Below, piece after piece: positions 1 to 11,239 of a DNA stretch of 64,000 nucleotides (its first letter is position 1; every line of letters starts with the position of its first letter). The notes beneath the pieces are model-generated. The model did no database searches, was not told where the DNA came from, and saw nothing but the letters and a program-made list of their open reading frames with translations. This DNA comes from Methylacidiphilum infernorum V4 (lineage in GTDB: Bacteria; Verrucomicrobiota; Verrucomicrobiia; Methylacidiphilales; Methylacidiphilaceae). The stretch spans positions 2,108,001 through 2,172,000 of the forward strand of contig NC_010794.1 in assembly GCF_000019665.1 (NCBI RefSeq). Direction: 5' to 3'. The position numbers and the translations under genes were made by a program.

Positions 1-381
1 GATGTGCCGGCAGTCTTCTTCGTCCTTGGAATGGTATCCCCCCTCGATTCTTTGGATGTTGACAAGGTGTTTTTTGCTGTAAGCCTCGAAAAGGTCCTCT
101 GGAGTCATTCCCAATAATTGGGCGGTGGAAATGAGAAAGTGCAGCAGGTCGACCACTTCCACGCGGGCGTTCTGCAGGTCTAACTTCTGGTATTTCGCCC
201 ACCACTTCCAGGGGATACAATCCACCAGTTCCGCCAGTTCCTGGCTAATCGCCCGGGTGTAGTTCAAAAGCCACTGCATCTTGGATTGTTGATCCATGCT
301 CTTGGGATCGACGCCGATCTTAAGATTTAATTTTTCCTGCAGTTCAAATATGCGGTCTAGTTTGTCAGGGGAAAGGCTCAT
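1..381 (-). CDS. Dimeric dUTPase (dUTPase_2 / all-alpha NTP pyrophosphatase fold), 3' end cut by window edge
   Basis: Hydrolyses dUTP to dUMP and PPi in the cytoplasm, keeping uracil out of DNA. The start is the ATG at 379-381 and 127 codons are visible before the window ends; the C-terminus is missing. Visible marks of the all-alpha dUTPase_2 family are the helix ELAELVD followed by a Trp-rich stretch (IPWKWWAK), then ARVEVVDLLHFL. The two acidic helices supply the Mg2+-binding E/D residues, and SKKHLVNIQR near the end is also typical. It is not the trimeric beta-fold enzyme. It lies head-to-tail after the DCC-family gene on the same strand, 45 bp apart. Family knowledge gives the reaction; the residues are seen directly. 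Confidence 0.88.
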   Translation of the reverse strand, partial: MSLSPDKLDRIFELQEKLNLKIGVDPKSMDQQSKMQWLLNYTRAISQELAELVDCIPWKWWAKYQKLDLQNARVEVVDLLHFLISTAQLLGMTPEDLFEAYSKKHLVNIQRIEGGYHSKDEEDCRHI

Positions 382-426
382 GGACTTATTGTGACAAATA
401 AAGAAGGCTCAAAAAAGAGAAAAAAA

Positions 427-867
427 TCAATCTAAAAAATAGGCTTTTTCTTCGGGACTGGGCAGCCGGCAACTTTCCCTTTTCCCGAACAGCCGGTACC
501 GGTTGTTGGCTACCAACCTATACAGGCGGTCTAAAAACGGACGGGGGAAGACCGAAAGGAAAGCGGCGATCCAACGCAACCCGGGCAGCCCTTTCAAGAT
601 CTCGATCAGGGCCCGCGATTCGATAAAAAACTCCCACCTTCCCTTTTGATTGCGGCAAAGAACGATCGAATCGGCCCTTTTCTCCTCCTCGCCCATGTAA
701 GCCTTGAGATCTTCAAAGAACTTGCCCTGCCTTGAAGCAAAGAAAAAATGGTGCTCCTTGTCTTTGCTGAATACAAAAGAAACAAAAGCATTGCACAAAG
801 AACAGATTCCATCGAAAAAGATGATTTGTTTCTCTTTTAGGTCTGGAGTAGAAAAATAAGGATCCAC
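427..867 (-). CDS. DCC-family (DUF393) thiol-disulfide oxidoreductase-like protein
   Basis: A 146-residue protein with the DUF393 hallmark FFDGICSLCN near residues 18-27 (the DxxCxxC 'DCC' motif), then the usual pattern of a short thioredoxin-like fold ending in a conserved RLFGKRESCRLPSPEE tail. The family is annotated as predicted thiol-disulfide oxidoreductases, but substrates are generally unknown. I take the GTG at 865-867 as start because the conserved motif begins only about 14 codons later and no ATG precedes it in frame; the ribosome site is weak. It is divergent from the glycosyltransferase at 999, so 868-998 should hold both promoters. Confidence 0.82.
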   Translation of the reverse strand: MDPYFSTPDLKEKQIIFFDGICSLCNAFVSFVFSKDKEHHFFFASRQGKFFEDLKAYMGEEEKRADSIVLCRNQKGRWEFFIESRALIEILKGLPGLRWIAAFLSVFPRPFLDRLYRLVANNRYRLFGKRESCRLPSPEEKAYFLD

Positions 868-998
868 GAATGAACAATAGCCTAGGAGAAAAAAAATAAA
901 ACCCCTTAGATTATGGAGCCGTTAAAAGAAAAAGACCGGAACAAATATTTTCTTTTTCTTTTTTGTTTTTTAAGTTTTATTCTACCTCTTTTTCTCCC

Positions 999-1751
999 AT
1001 GACCTTATTCAGCGTTGTGCTCCCCGTTTACAATGAAGAGAAAGTCATCCGGGAAGTCAGCCTGTGCATCTGCCGGTTTGCCCAAGAACACCCCAAGTAC
1101 GAGTTCGTGTTTGTCAACGACGGATCTACCGATAATACCGGGACTTTACTCAAAAGGGCCTTAAAGGAATTCGGGTCCAAGCAGGTCCAACTCGTCGATT
1201 ATAAAACCAATAAAGGGAAAGGTTTTGCCATCCGGGAGGGGTTCAAGCACACAACGGGAGAGCACTTCGGTTTTCTTGACGGTGATCTGGCTTATCCGCT
1301 CGACTATTTACCCCTGTTCGAAGAAAAGCTCCAGAGTTGTGACATCGCCATAGGCAGTCGGATTGCCGAAAAGAAGGGCAAAAGCTGGGATAGAAGCTTC
1401 AGGAGGAAGTTTCTTGGATTCTGTTTCAACAAGCTCGTCGGCTCTATCCTTGGTCTTCCCTACTCGGACACGCAAGCCGGGCTCAAGGCTTTTCGAAGGG
1501 ATGTCGCCGAAAGACTTTTCAAAATGCAAAAAATTGAAGGATTTTCTTTCGACGTGGAATTAATTTTTTTGGCCAGAAAGCTCGGTTACAAAATCGTAGA
1601 AATTCCCGTTAAAGTCTCTCCCACCCATTCCTATAAACACTCTAAAATCAAGCTTGTAGGAGATTCCTTGCGCATGTTCAAGGAGCTGCTCCAGATCAAG
1701 CATTTCGAAACCACGGGGGAATATGACCGGCAAAATCTACCTGAACTTTGA
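999..1751 (+). CDS. Glycosyltransferase family 2, dolichol/polyprenyl-phosphate sugar transferase type
   Basis: A 250-residue GT2 enzyme. It shows LPVYNEEKVI at the N-terminus, FVNDGSTDNTG (nucleotide-sugar binding DGS), then FLDGDLAYPL (the DxD-like metal site), IGSRIAEKKG and DTQAGLKAFRR, all typical of the DPM1/ALG5 branch that moves a hexose from a nucleotide sugar onto a polyprenyl phosphate at the cytoplasmic face of the membrane. No C-terminal membrane segments are present, so it is the soluble DPM1-like form. The ATG at 999 gives the family-like N-terminus; an in-frame upstream TTG at 963 would add an unlikely low-complexity leader. Its end overlaps the deacetylase by 29 bp, which makes an operon with the next two genes likely. 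Confidence 0.9.
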   Translation: MTLFSVVLPVYNEEKVIREVSLCICRFAQEHPKYEFVFVNDGSTDNTGTLLKRALKEFGSKQVQLVDYKTNKGKGFAIREGFKHTTGEHFGFLDGDLAYPLDYLPLFEEKLQSCDIAIGSRIAEKKGKSWDRSFRRKFLGFCFNKLVGSILGLPYSDTQAGLKAFRRDVAERLFKMQKIEGFSFDVELIFLARKLGYKIVEIPVKVSPTHSYKHSKIKLVGDSLRMFKELLQIKHFETTGEYDRQNLPEL

Positions 1752-2520
1752 CCTGGAAGAGTTCGATATTCCTTGCGAATACGGCCAACCTATCAAGGAA
1801 GAAGAACAAATCGAGGTCACCAGCGAGGGATTGAAACGGCTCCTGGAGCTATTGCAAAAGAAAGGTCTCAAAGCGACCTTTTTTACCACCGCCTCTTTTG
1901 CTTTAAATAAAACGGCCCTTGCAAAAAATCTCTTGGAGCTTGGCCATGAAATCGCTTCCCATGGCCTGGATCACAAGCCCAAGGCCAAGGAGGAAGATCT
2001 TTTCCTTTCCAAGAAGATTCTTGAAGAAATCTCCTCCGTCCCGGTCTTGGGATACCGCAGTCCAAGATTTAGACCCGTCGATCCCCAGGCCCTCCTGTCC
2101 CACGGATACGCTTATAATTCCTCTATAAATCCTACATGGCTGCCGGGAAGGTACAACTACCTGCACTACCCGAGAAAAATTTTTTCTCACCAGGGCCTTG
2201 TCCAAGTCCCGATCTCCACTACGCCCATCGTTCGGCTCCCCCTCTGCTGGCTTAGTTTTAAAAACCTCCCTCCAAGCCTATTCAATCTCTTTTCCTGGAT
2301 TACCCTCAAGGAAAAAGGTTATCTGAACATCTTTTTTCATCCCTGGGAATTTGCCCCAATCCAAAACTACGCTATGCCCAAGGCGGCAAAATCCCTGGAT
2401 GGGAAAGCCCTCCTAAAAAGGCTCGAAGAGTATATCAACTGGCTTATGTCCCTGGAAGTCGCCTTTGCCAAGCTCGGCGAGGTCGTCGGGCCCGTGGGAA
2501 ACAGCCCGACTCTCAAATGA
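1723..2520 (+). CDS. Polysaccharide deacetylase-family (NodB-homology) protein
   Basis: A 265-residue protein with NodB-homology features: NFDLEEF near the start (catalytic/metal Asp), LKATFFTTASFA, then GHEIASHGLDHKP carrying the two metal-binding histidines (H-x3-H), and GYRSPRFRP as the Arg motif. The later LNIFFHPWEF matches the C-terminal His motif. This layout resembles the family-4 carbohydrate esterase branch found in exopolysaccharide and lipid-linked sugar clusters. It lies between a GT2 and a GT87 enzyme and overlaps both (29 bp upstream, 4 bp ATGA downstream), so it probably de-N-acetylates a lipid-linked sugar made by these partners. The substrate is inferred from context only. 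Confidence 0.87.
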   Translation: MTGKIYLNFDLEEFDIPCEYGQPIKEEEQIEVTSEGLKRLLELLQKKGLKATFFTTASFALNKTALAKNLLELGHEIASHGLDHKPKAKEEDLFLSKKILEEISSVPVLGYRSPRFRPVDPQALLSHGYAYNSSINPTWLPGRYNYLHYPRKIFSHQGLVQVPISTTPIVRLPLCWLSFKNLPPSLFNLFSWITLKEKGYLNIFFHPWEFAPIQNYAMPKAAKSLDGKALLKRLEEYINWLMSLEVAFAKLGEVVGPVGNSPTLK

Positions 2521-3680
2521 AAGCCAAAGCGATGTTTTTAAAAGAGCCCGTTGTCGGCTATGCCCTGTGGGCGGTTCTCTTTACGGTTATCTCTCTTATG
2601 ATCGCCCAGCATCCCTCGGATCGAACCGTCAGCTTGGCTTATATCCAAGCTGCCCAAAGGTTCTTACAAAAAGCTCCCTTGTACGAAAGGGAAGGCATCC
2701 ATGGTTTTCTCTATTTTCCCCACTTTGCGATCTTTTTTTGCCCTTTTGTTTTCATGCCTCCCTTAGCCCGAGAAATCCTCTGGAGACTTTTTTCCCTTCT
2801 GCTTTTTGTCGGCTCCATTCGGAAAATCAGCTCTTCTTTTTTTCCCGGTCTCCAATCCAAGGCTTTTTTTTGCTTTTCTCTCCTCGTCATGGCCAGCTCC
2901 ATGGCTTCGCTGAGAAACGGCCAAACCAACCTCGGCCTCGGCGCAGCCCTCATGCTCGGCTTTCTTTACTGCGGAGAAAAAAAGAACTTTAAAGCCGGCC
3001 TTTTTTTCTTCCTGGGCCTTATTCTTAAACCCATCGCCTTATTTCCTTTTTTCTGCGCCGCGCTGTTTTTCCCCTCCTTCAGGAAAGCTGCCCTGGCAAC
3101 CCTCCTTTTCTTTTTTATCTTTCCCTTTTTTTTCTCCATGGACCGCCCCCGCTATGCCTACGAACAATACCTTTTATTCTTAAACCGCATGCTCAGCGTC
3201 TCCCAGCCCAATGAAGCCAATTTCGCCGATATCCAGGGATTGCTTTACCTTTTCCATCTCAAGCTTTCTCCCCTTCTCTCTCTTCTGACCAGGTCCCTGG
3301 GAGCCATAGGAACCCTTCTTGTCGTCAGATCCCTAGGAAATCTCCCAAGGGGATCTTCCCTTTTCCCTGCCCTTCTTTACAGCTTTTCCACGAGCTATCT
3401 CCTCCTTTTCAACCCCCGGACCGAGCTTAATTCTTACGTTATGCTTGGGCTATCGCTTGCTTTTTTCTCGCTTTACTTTGGATGGATCGAAAGGCAACCC
3501 AAGGCCAGCCTCCTCTTTATCTTTTTAACTCCCCTTTTGGGAATAGAAGCATTCGGAGGGAGTTGGGTCCGGATAGGGCTATGGCTCAAACCCCTTGTAT
3601 GCCTCCTGTTTGAAAGTTTGTTGGTTTTCTTTTTATTCAACCGGAGATCCCCGGTCCGCTGCCCAATCAGGTCCGGATAG
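2517..3680 (+). CDS. Integral membrane glycosyltransferase, GT87 / DUF2029-like
   Basis: A 387-residue polytopic protein with about ten hydrophobic segments, very rich in Phe and Leu. The segment YIQAAQRFLQKAPLYE followed by FLYFPHFAIFF is the usual GT87 (DUF2029) N-terminal loop with its Tyr/Pro-rich motif, and RNGQTNLGLGAALMLGF matches the conserved NGQxN loop of that family. GT87 enzymes use polyprenyl-phosphate sugars as donors on the periplasmic side, which fits the polyprenyl-phosphate GT2 two genes upstream. The start overlaps the deacetylase stop as ATGA. The end overlaps hisF tail-to-tail by 14 bp. The acceptor is unknown. Confidence 0.82.
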   Translation: MKAKAMFLKEPVVGYALWAVLFTVISLMIAQHPSDRTVSLAYIQAAQRFLQKAPLYEREGIHGFLYFPHFAIFFCPFVFMPPLAREILWRLFSLLLFVGSIRKISSSFFPGLQSKAFFCFSLLVMASSMASLRNGQTNLGLGAALMLGFLYCGEKKNFKAGLFFFLGLILKPIALFPFFCAALFFPSFRKAALATLLFFFIFPFFFSMDRPRYAYEQYLLFLNRMLSVSQPNEANFADIQGLLYLFHLKLSPLLSLLTRSLGAIGTLLVVRSLGNLPRGSSLFPALLYSFSTSYLLLFNPRTELNSYVMLGLSLAFFSLYFGWIERQPKASLLFIFLTPLLGIEAFGGSWVRIGLWLKPLVCLLFESLLVFFLFNRRSPVRCPIRSG

Positions 3681-4440
3681 GCAATCCCCTCTCTTTCAAG
3701 TAGGATTTTAAAGCCGCAATATGGATTTCAGCCCTATGAAACACCCCCGCTGCAAGCACGGCATCGGCATGGGCATATTCCAGGGCCAAGGCAAAATCTT
3801 CCATCTTTCCTGCTCCGCCACTGGCAACCACGGGCACAGGCAAGCAATCGGCCAGCATCCTTATGAGCTTGAGATCATAACCTTCTTTTGTGCCATCGGC
3901 ATCGATACTGTTTATAACGATCTCTCCGGCTCCCAGCTCAACCCCTTTCATCGCCCACTCCCTTACATCCCAAGGGGTTTCTTTCCTGCCCCCATGGCTG
4001 TAAACCCTCCAGGAATTTTCTCCGACCCTTTGGGCATCAATGGATAAAACAATACACTGCGAGCCGAACTTCTGGGCTCCCTCTTTAATGAGCAGGGGAT
4101 TGGCCAAAGCCGCGGTATTCAAACTGACCTTGTCTGCACCCGCCCGCAAAACTTCCCGGATCTCCTCCACGGTTTTTATTCCGCCTCCAGCCGTAAGGGG
4201 AATAAAACAACTCCGGGCGACAGACCGCAAGATGCCAAGCAATGCTCCCCTGCCCTCGACGCTTGCGGTGATATCATAAAAAACGAGCTCATCGGCTCCT
4301 TCCTCGTTATACCTTAAGGCAAGAAGGGAGGGATCGCCAACGTCGGTCAACTGCCCCAGCTCGGCCTTGCCAAATTTTTTTCCCCTGGTTACCCTTCCCG
4401 CATGGACGTCAAGACAGGGAATAATTCTCTTGGCCAGCAT
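3667..4440 (-). CDS. hisF: Imidazole glycerol phosphate synthase subunit HisF
   Basis: The cyclase half of the HisF-HisH synthase: it turns PRFAR plus ammonia from HisH into IGP and AICAR in histidine synthesis. The 257-residue TIM barrel opens [17 protein letters not shown] with the catalytic Asp in CLDV, has [21 protein letters not shown] and VASGGAG phosphate-binding loops, and VLSIDAQR carrying the second catalytic Asp. The ATG at 4438-4440 matches the family N-terminus; longer in-frame starts add an unrelated leader. The loop after the first strand ([16 protein letters not shown]) is a few residues longer than usual. No other his gene is nearby, so the pathway is dispersed in this genome. 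Confidence 0.96.
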   Translation of the reverse strand: MLAKRIIPCLDVHAGRVTRGKKFGKAELGQLTDVGDPSLLALRYNEEGADELVFYDITASVEGRGALLGILRSVARSCFIPLTAGGGIKTVEEIREVLRAGADKVSLNTAALANPLLIKEGAQKFGSQCIVLSIDAQRVGENSWRVYSHGGRKETPWDVREWAMKGVELGAGEIVINSIDADGTKEGYDLKLIRMLADCLPVPVVASGGAGKMEDFALALEYAHADAVLAAGVFHRAEIHIAALKSYLKERGLPIRT

Positions 4441-4506
4441 AAGTATAAAAAGATGAACGTAAAAAAAGTAGGGGCAAATTGTCTCCTTCCAAAGGGCAAA
4501 AATCAA

Positions 4507-4980
4507 CTATTTTTTGCCCAAGAGAATTTGCCTTAAGGCTTCGTAGAGCACGATGGATACACAGTTGGCCAAGTTGAGGCTGCGCACTTTCCCATTAAGG
4601 ATGGGAATCGAATAAATAAAATGGGGACTGAAAGAAAGAATTCTCTGGGAAAGGCCTTTTGTTTCACGGCCAAAAACAAGCATGTCCCCGGGAGCAAAAG
4701 AAGCGGTAAAGTAAGGGGGATAAGTCCCGGTTTCAAAAAAAAGCAACCTTTTGCGGGGATTTGCAGCCGTGAAATGATCCCACCCTTCCCAGAGGAATAA
4801 CCGGACTTCCTTCCAGTAGTCCAACCCGGCTCTCCGCAAGGCCGCATCTTCCAAAGAAAAACCCAGGGGTTTGACCAGGTGGAGTTCGCTAAATGTGGCC
4901 GCACAGATCCTTGCAATATTGCCCGTGTTTTGAGGAATTTGGGGAGCCACAAGAACGACTCCAAGACCCTGGTGTTCCAT
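4507..4980 (-). CDS. trmL: tRNA (cytidine(34)-2'-O)-methyltransferase TrmL (SPOUT family)
   Basis: Methylates the ribose of the wobble base in certain tRNA-Leu using SAM. The 157-residue minimal SPOUT protein shows the three family motifs in order: PQIPQNTGNIARICAA, the FGRETKGLS loop, and SLNLANCVSIVLYEALR, which form the trefoil knot that binds SAM. The ATG at 4978-4980 is preferred to an in-frame TTG 12 bp upstream because GGAG lies at a good distance before it, and because a GC-rich hairpin ends just upstream at 4996. The gene lies 66 bp upstream of hisF on the same strand. Confidence 0.93.
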   Translation of the reverse strand: MEHQGLGVVLVAPQIPQNTGNIARICAATFSELHLVKPLGFSLEDAALRRAGLDYWKEVRLFLWEGWDHFTAANPRKRLLFFETGTYPPYFTASFAPGDMLVFGRETKGLSQRILSFSPHFIYSIPILNGKVRSLNLANCVSIVLYEALRQILLGKK

Positions 4981-4995
4981 AGGCCACTCCAATTT

Positions 4996-5029
4996 CCCCG
5001 CGCCTTTTCCTTGTCCATTGGGCGCGGGG
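4996..5029 (-). terminator. GC-rich hairpin between the 5042-5512 gene and trmL
   Basis: A perfect 9-bp inverted repeat (CCCCGCGCC at 4996-5004 pairing with GGCGCGGGG at 5021-5029) with a 16-nt loop. On the minus strand it falls 13 nt after the stop of the membrane-protein gene and 16 nt before the trmL ATG. There is no T-run after it, so it could be a processing site, an attenuator or a weak terminator rather than a classic intrinsic terminator. Confidence 0.4.
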
Positions 5030-5041
5030 ATTTGAACTTCT

Positions 5042-5512
5042 TTACCTCTTCTTTTTAACCTCTTTTTTCTCCATAACCCCTAATCCCTTTTTCAGCACTA
5101 CCACGATCAAGCCAAAAAAGAGAGCATAAATGCCCATCCAAGGACTTAAGGGAACATGGCCCGGAGTGGACAGCCGTGCAACAAGATATCCAATCCAGAG
5201 CATCCCCCAAAAGGGAAGCAGCTCATGTTCTTCCTTCTGGCCGAGTTTTCTTGTCTTGAACAAGAGCAAGCTCGATAAACCGATGAAAAGACCATCGGCC
5301 GCCAGCAAAAGGAAATTCCTTTCCACCACCCTTTTGAGTATAAAAAGATGATCTGCACCCGCCCTAGACAAAATTTCATAAAAATAAGCGAGCAGGGCAG
5401 GGACAGCAATCCAACAGTAGACAAGGCAAAACAGCCTTGTCAGCGCAACGATACCAACCCAAGTTTTAACTCTTGGATAGCTTACCGTTTCAAACGTGGT
5501 TGGATAGTTCAT
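5042..5512 (-). CDS. Hypothetical four-helix inner-membrane protein
   Basis: A 156-residue protein that I do not recognise. It has about four hydrophobic segments (roughly residues 19-44, 67-84, 100-112 and 125-142) and a strongly basic C-terminus ending VKKKR, which suggests the tail is cytoplasmic. A very good ribosome site, AAGGAGG, lies 5 nt before the ATG at 5510-5512, which supports translation. The gene precedes trmL and hisF on the same strand but is separated from trmL by the hairpin at 4996-5029. It is divergent from katG across an AT-rich spacer. No function can be proposed. Confidence 0.6.
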   Translation of the reverse strand: MNYPTTFETVSYPRVKTWVGIVALTRLFCLVYCWIAVPALLAYFYEILSRAGADHLFILKRVVERNFLLLAADGLFIGLSSLLLFKTRKLGQKEEHELLPFWGMLWIGYLVARLSTPGHVPLSPWMGIYALFFGLIVVVLKKGLGVMEKKEVKKKR

Positions 5513-8212
<2,700 letters not shown>

Positions 8213-8491
8213 AGACGATCCCGGCAAGCGCTAGAACTTTACCCTCAGCCGTTCCGCAAGACTTACCCACTGCTGCTCAAACAGGAACAAAGCTGACAGA
8301 CTTACTCGTCGAGGCCGGATGCGCCCGGCACGTGCAGGTTAGGCCAGAGCCTTCCTCTCCGCAGGCCTGCCTTCCGCCGGAACTGGCCGTAGAGCCGTTC
8401 AAGACGGCCAACACGAAGTAAAATGTACAAGAAAGATTGAAAAAGATTAAATAATTAATCAACTGTTCAAGCCCTGCGATGTTGTTTTTTT

Positions 8492-9244
8492 CTAGCTTTC
8501 CTGATCCGGGGGATAATCAACGGCTAATAGATACAGTCCCCAAGGGGGAGCAGCAGCAAAGGCCTCTATTCTTTTTTGATTTTCAAAAATTTTTTTAAGT
8601 TCTTGCCGGCTCAACCGTCCTAGTCCCACTTTCACTAACGCCCCGACCATGTTGCGGACCATGCGGTAAAGAAAACCGTCGGCTTTAACGTTAAAGAAAA
8701 CAAGACTGCCTTGCTCAAGGAAAAAACAATCCAACACCGTCCTTACCGGGTTTTTGACCGGCATTCCGGGGTTACTGACAAAAGCGGCAAAATTATGCTT
8801 GCCCAAGAAGAGCCGAGCGGCTTCATTCATCATTTCCACGTCCATGGCCCGGGGTATATGCCAGGCCCTGCCGAGATAAAAAGGATCCATGACCGGGTCG
8901 TTCCAGAGAAGATACTGGTAAGTCTTGGAAACCGCATCGAACCGAGCGCTGAACTCCCTGGGGACAATCCGGGCATCCCAAACCCGGACCGTGTCGGGCA
9001 AATGATAATTGAGGGCTCGCTTGAGTACTTCGGGTTCTAACTTTCTTGGGGCGGCAAAGGAAGCCACTTGTCCCTTGGCATGGACACCCGCGTCGGTCCG
9101 CCCGGCCCCTTCAACGGGAATCGGCTCTTCCCATATTTTGGCAACCGCTTCCTCAAGGGCGCGCTGGACGGTAGGCAGCTCTCCCTGTCTTTGCCAACCA
9201 TGGAAACCGCTGCCGCAATAAGAAAGAGTAAGCTTGTAGCCCAC
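8492..9244 (-). CDS. truA: tRNA pseudouridine(38-40) synthase TruA
   Basis: Isomerises uridines 38-40 in the anticodon arm of many tRNAs. It shows the family start YKLTLSYCGSGFHGWQRQ and the catalytic motif GAGRTDAGVHA with the nucleophilic Asp at about residue 51, plus RMVRNMVGALVKVG in the C-terminal half. I choose the GTG at 9242-9244, which gives the normal N-terminus (GYKLTL...). An upstream TTG at 9257-9259 overlaps the stop of the preceding PagL-like gene as TTGA and would add five residues. The gene follows the PagL-like gene closely, so the two are likely co-transcribed. It converges on katG. Confidence 0.94.
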   Translation of the reverse strand: MGYKLTLSYCGSGFHGWQRQGELPTVQRALEEAVAKIWEEPIPVEGAGRTDAGVHAKGQVASFAAPRKLEPEVLKRALNYHLPDTVRVWDARIVPREFSARFDAVSKTYQYLLWNDPVMDPFYLGRAWHIPRAMDVEMMNEAARLFLGKHNFAAFVSNPGMPVKNPVRTVLDCFFLEQGSLVFFNVKADGFLYRMVRNMVGALVKVGLGRLSRQELKKIFENQKRIEAFAAAPPWGLYLLAVDYPPDQES

Positions 9245-9255
9245 AACAGCTAAGT

Positions 9256-9936
9256 TCAATGAGGCCGACCCAGTAGATAAGAAAACCCGATCAATCCTCC
9301 CAATTCATTCACTCCAATATTCCTACTGGCCATGTCCGCATTAGACATGTGGTGAAACAAAAGCTCGAAGTTAAACGACCAATGGCTGTCCAACATGTAG
9401 CGGCAACCCGCGCCAAGTTGAGGGGTAAACTCTATGGCCTGCCCCACCATCGATTGGGTTTTAACCGTATAGGCATCGGTAAAGACAAACCCCAGTCCTC
9501 CCTCGATAAAGGGAATAAAGCGGCTGTCCGGCTGAACGAAGTTGTACCTGATCATAACTTGCGGTCCTACGACGGTGCTTCCAAAGCCCTTAATGATGGC
9601 ACTGGCATAAAGAGCAACAAGCAACTCTAGATTGCCCCGCAGGATTCCCCCTTTATCCGGGGTCGTCAACATCCACCCCCAGTAAGTCATGGTAGGAATT
9701 TCATCAAAAGTATACCTCCCGTTTCCCGAACCCATCGAAAAAAGACCGCCCGCCATGAACATAATTTCGTTGGCCCCTTCCTTAAAAAGGGCGACCTCGG
9801 GAATTTCCTCGGTTTTAAGGGATGAAGGGGATTGCTCGGTTTGCGCACTGTAGGCAGACTCCGCTCCAGGATTAGCCCTTGCAAAGGCGGGCCACAGGAT
9901 CGCCAAGCTCAAAAGAAAACAAAACACAAAACGCAT
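9256..9936 (-). CDS. PagL-like lipid A 3-O-deacylase (acyloxyacyl hydrolase), outer membrane
   Basis: A 226-residue protein with a clear signal peptide (MRFVFCFLLSLAILWPAFARA) and alternating amphipathic strands of a small outer-membrane beta-barrel. The C-terminal FELLFHHMSNADMASRN then GVNELGGL matches the PagL active site: the His and Ser of HxSN, with the Glu 15 residues on (one more than in Pseudomonas PagL). PagL enzymes remove the 3-position acyl chain of lipid A. If active, it would remodel the outer leaflet, which could matter for acid tolerance. It ends in ATTGAAC, overlapping a possible truA start. Barrel proteins of similar shape exist, so the specific activity is a family inference. 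Confidence 0.75.
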   Translation of the reverse strand: MRFVFCFLLSLAILWPAFARANPGAESAYSAQTEQSPSSLKTEEIPEVALFKEGANEIMFMAGGLFSMGSGNGRYTFDEIPTMTYWGWMLTTPDKGGILRGNLELLVALYASAIIKGFGSTVVGPQVMIRYNFVQPDSRFIPFIEGGLGFVFTDAYTVKTQSMVGQAIEFTPQLGAGCRYMLDSHWSFNFELLFHHMSNADMASRNIGVNELGGLIGFSYLLGRPH

Positions 9937-9957
9937 TTTTTTTCTCTTATCAAGATG

Positions 9958-10398
9958 TTAAACAGCACTTCCCGCTCTTTTTCCCTTCAAGGGAAGAACA
10001 TCCAAGTAAGACTGCAGTATAACCGCTGCGGCATAGCTGTCGATCTTTTTTTTCTTTTCCCTGCCATTGCAACCGCATTGAGTCAATAACCGGTCTGCCA
10101 ACTTCGTCGTCAGCCTCTCGTCATGAAATTCCACAGGTATAGGGATCCACTGCTTAAGCTTCAACACGAACTGCCTTACTTTTTCGGCGGCAGGCCCATA
10201 GGAACCATCCATGTTCCTTGGCAACCCCACGATAAGAAGGCTCACCTCGTAGTTTACGATGATCTCCTTGAGCTTTCCAATAAACTTCACGTAGGGTTCT
10301 GCAGGCAACGGATCGAGAGGAATGGCAATCGAAAAGCTCTCGTCGTTGACCGCAAGCCCAATATGCTTATTACCGTAATCCAAGGACAAAATAGCCAT
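9958..10398 (-). CDS. ruvX: YqgF/RuvX-family nuclease (putative pre-16S rRNA processing / Holliday junction resolvase)
   Basis: A 146-residue RNase H-fold protein. It opens AILSLDYGNKHIGLAV, carrying the first catalytic Asp, has LLIVGLPRNMDGS, then EFHDERLTTKLAD with conserved Glu/Asp, and IDSYAAAVILQSYLD with the last Asp. YqgF proteins take part in 5'-end maturation of 16S rRNA in E. coli and resemble RuvC. The ATG at 10396-10398 places the conserved first strand at the N-terminus; longer starts are not family-like. It sits 21 bp upstream of the PagL-like gene and 34 bp downstream of trpA on the same strand, so a leftward run trpA-ruvX-PagL-truA is likely. Confidence 0.92.
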   Translation of the reverse strand: MAILSLDYGNKHIGLAVNDESFSIAIPLDPLPAEPYVKFIGKLKEIIVNYEVSLLIVGLPRNMDGSYGPAAEKVRQFVLKLKQWIPIPVEFHDERLTTKLADRLLTQCGCNGREKKKKIDSYAAAVILQSYLDVLPLKGKRAGSAV

Positions 10399-10432
10399 CG
10401 CTTCAGTTTCGCTGGTTAGACTTTTTTTGCTC

Positions 10433-11239
10433 TTAATGAATACTTTTTGCAAGAGAAAAAGCAAAATCTTTGAATCTTTCCACCGTGCTTTTTCCCTCGG
10501 CGATCCTCGCCACTTCCCCTACCAAGGCACTACCCACGACAACCCCATCGGCATAAGAAGAAATGGCCCTGGCCTGCTCCGGGGTCGATACCCCAAAACC
10601 TACACAAAGGGGGACCCGTTTATAGGGTTCAACGGACTTGACCAGTTCATAGGCCTCTTTTGATATTTCCTTTTGGGGACCGGTAATGCCGTAACGGGAA
10701 ACACAGTAAAGAAAGCCCCGGCTTCTGCCCGCTATGTACCTTCTCCTTTCCGGGGAAGTTGAAGGAGTAACAAGCAATACCCGGTCAAGCTTTTCCTCTA
10801 AAACCTCCACCCCTTCAAGGACTTCCTCGGGGGGGAGATCGACGATCAGCACCCCATCGGCCCCACTTTCAACGGCTTTCTGGGCAAACCGCTCGATCCC
10901 GTATCGAAAAATCGGGTTAAGATAAGAAAAAAGGACAACCGGGATAGCGGATCTTTGCCGAATCTGAGAGAGCAAGGAAAAAACCTCTTCCATATTTATT
11001 CCCCCCTTCAAAGCCCGGATAGCCGATTGTTGGATTATGGGACCATCGGCCAAGGGATCAGAAAAAGGAATGCCCACTTCCAACAGGTCCGCCCCGCTTT
11101 CATCCAAGGCTTCCACAAGATCAAGGAAAAGCTCTGGAGAAGGATCTCCCGCCATCAAAAAAGGAATGAAGGCCTTTTGGGAATTCCGGCTCAACTCTGA
11201 AAAAGTTCCTGCAATCCTTCCCTTCGTGATACTGTTCAT
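10433..11239 (-). CDS. trpA: Tryptophan synthase alpha subunit
   Basis: Cleaves indole-3-glycerol phosphate to indole and glyceraldehyde 3-phosphate; indole passes to TrpB. The 268-residue TIM barrel has AFIPFLMAGDPSPE, the signature LLEVGIPFSDPLADGP (with catalytic Glu and Asp), DGVLIVDLPPEE, and the phosphate-binding CVGFGVSTPEQA and VVGSALV. The ATG at 11237-11239 gives the normal start (MNSITKGRIAGTF). No trpB is adjacent. A 400-bp spacer separates it from the divergent gltB. Confidence 0.96.
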   Translation of the reverse strand: MNSITKGRIAGTFSELSRNSQKAFIPFLMAGDPSPELFLDLVEALDESGADLLEVGIPFSDPLADGPIIQQSAIRALKGGINMEEVFSLLSQIRQRSAIPVVLFSYLNPIFRYGIERFAQKAVESGADGVLIVDLPPEEVLEGVEVLEEKLDRVLLVTPSTSPERRRYIAGRSRGFLYCVSRYGITGPQKEISKEAYELVKSVEPYKRVPLCVGFGVSTPEQARAISSYADGVVVGSALVGEVARIAEGKSTVERFKDFAFSLAKSIH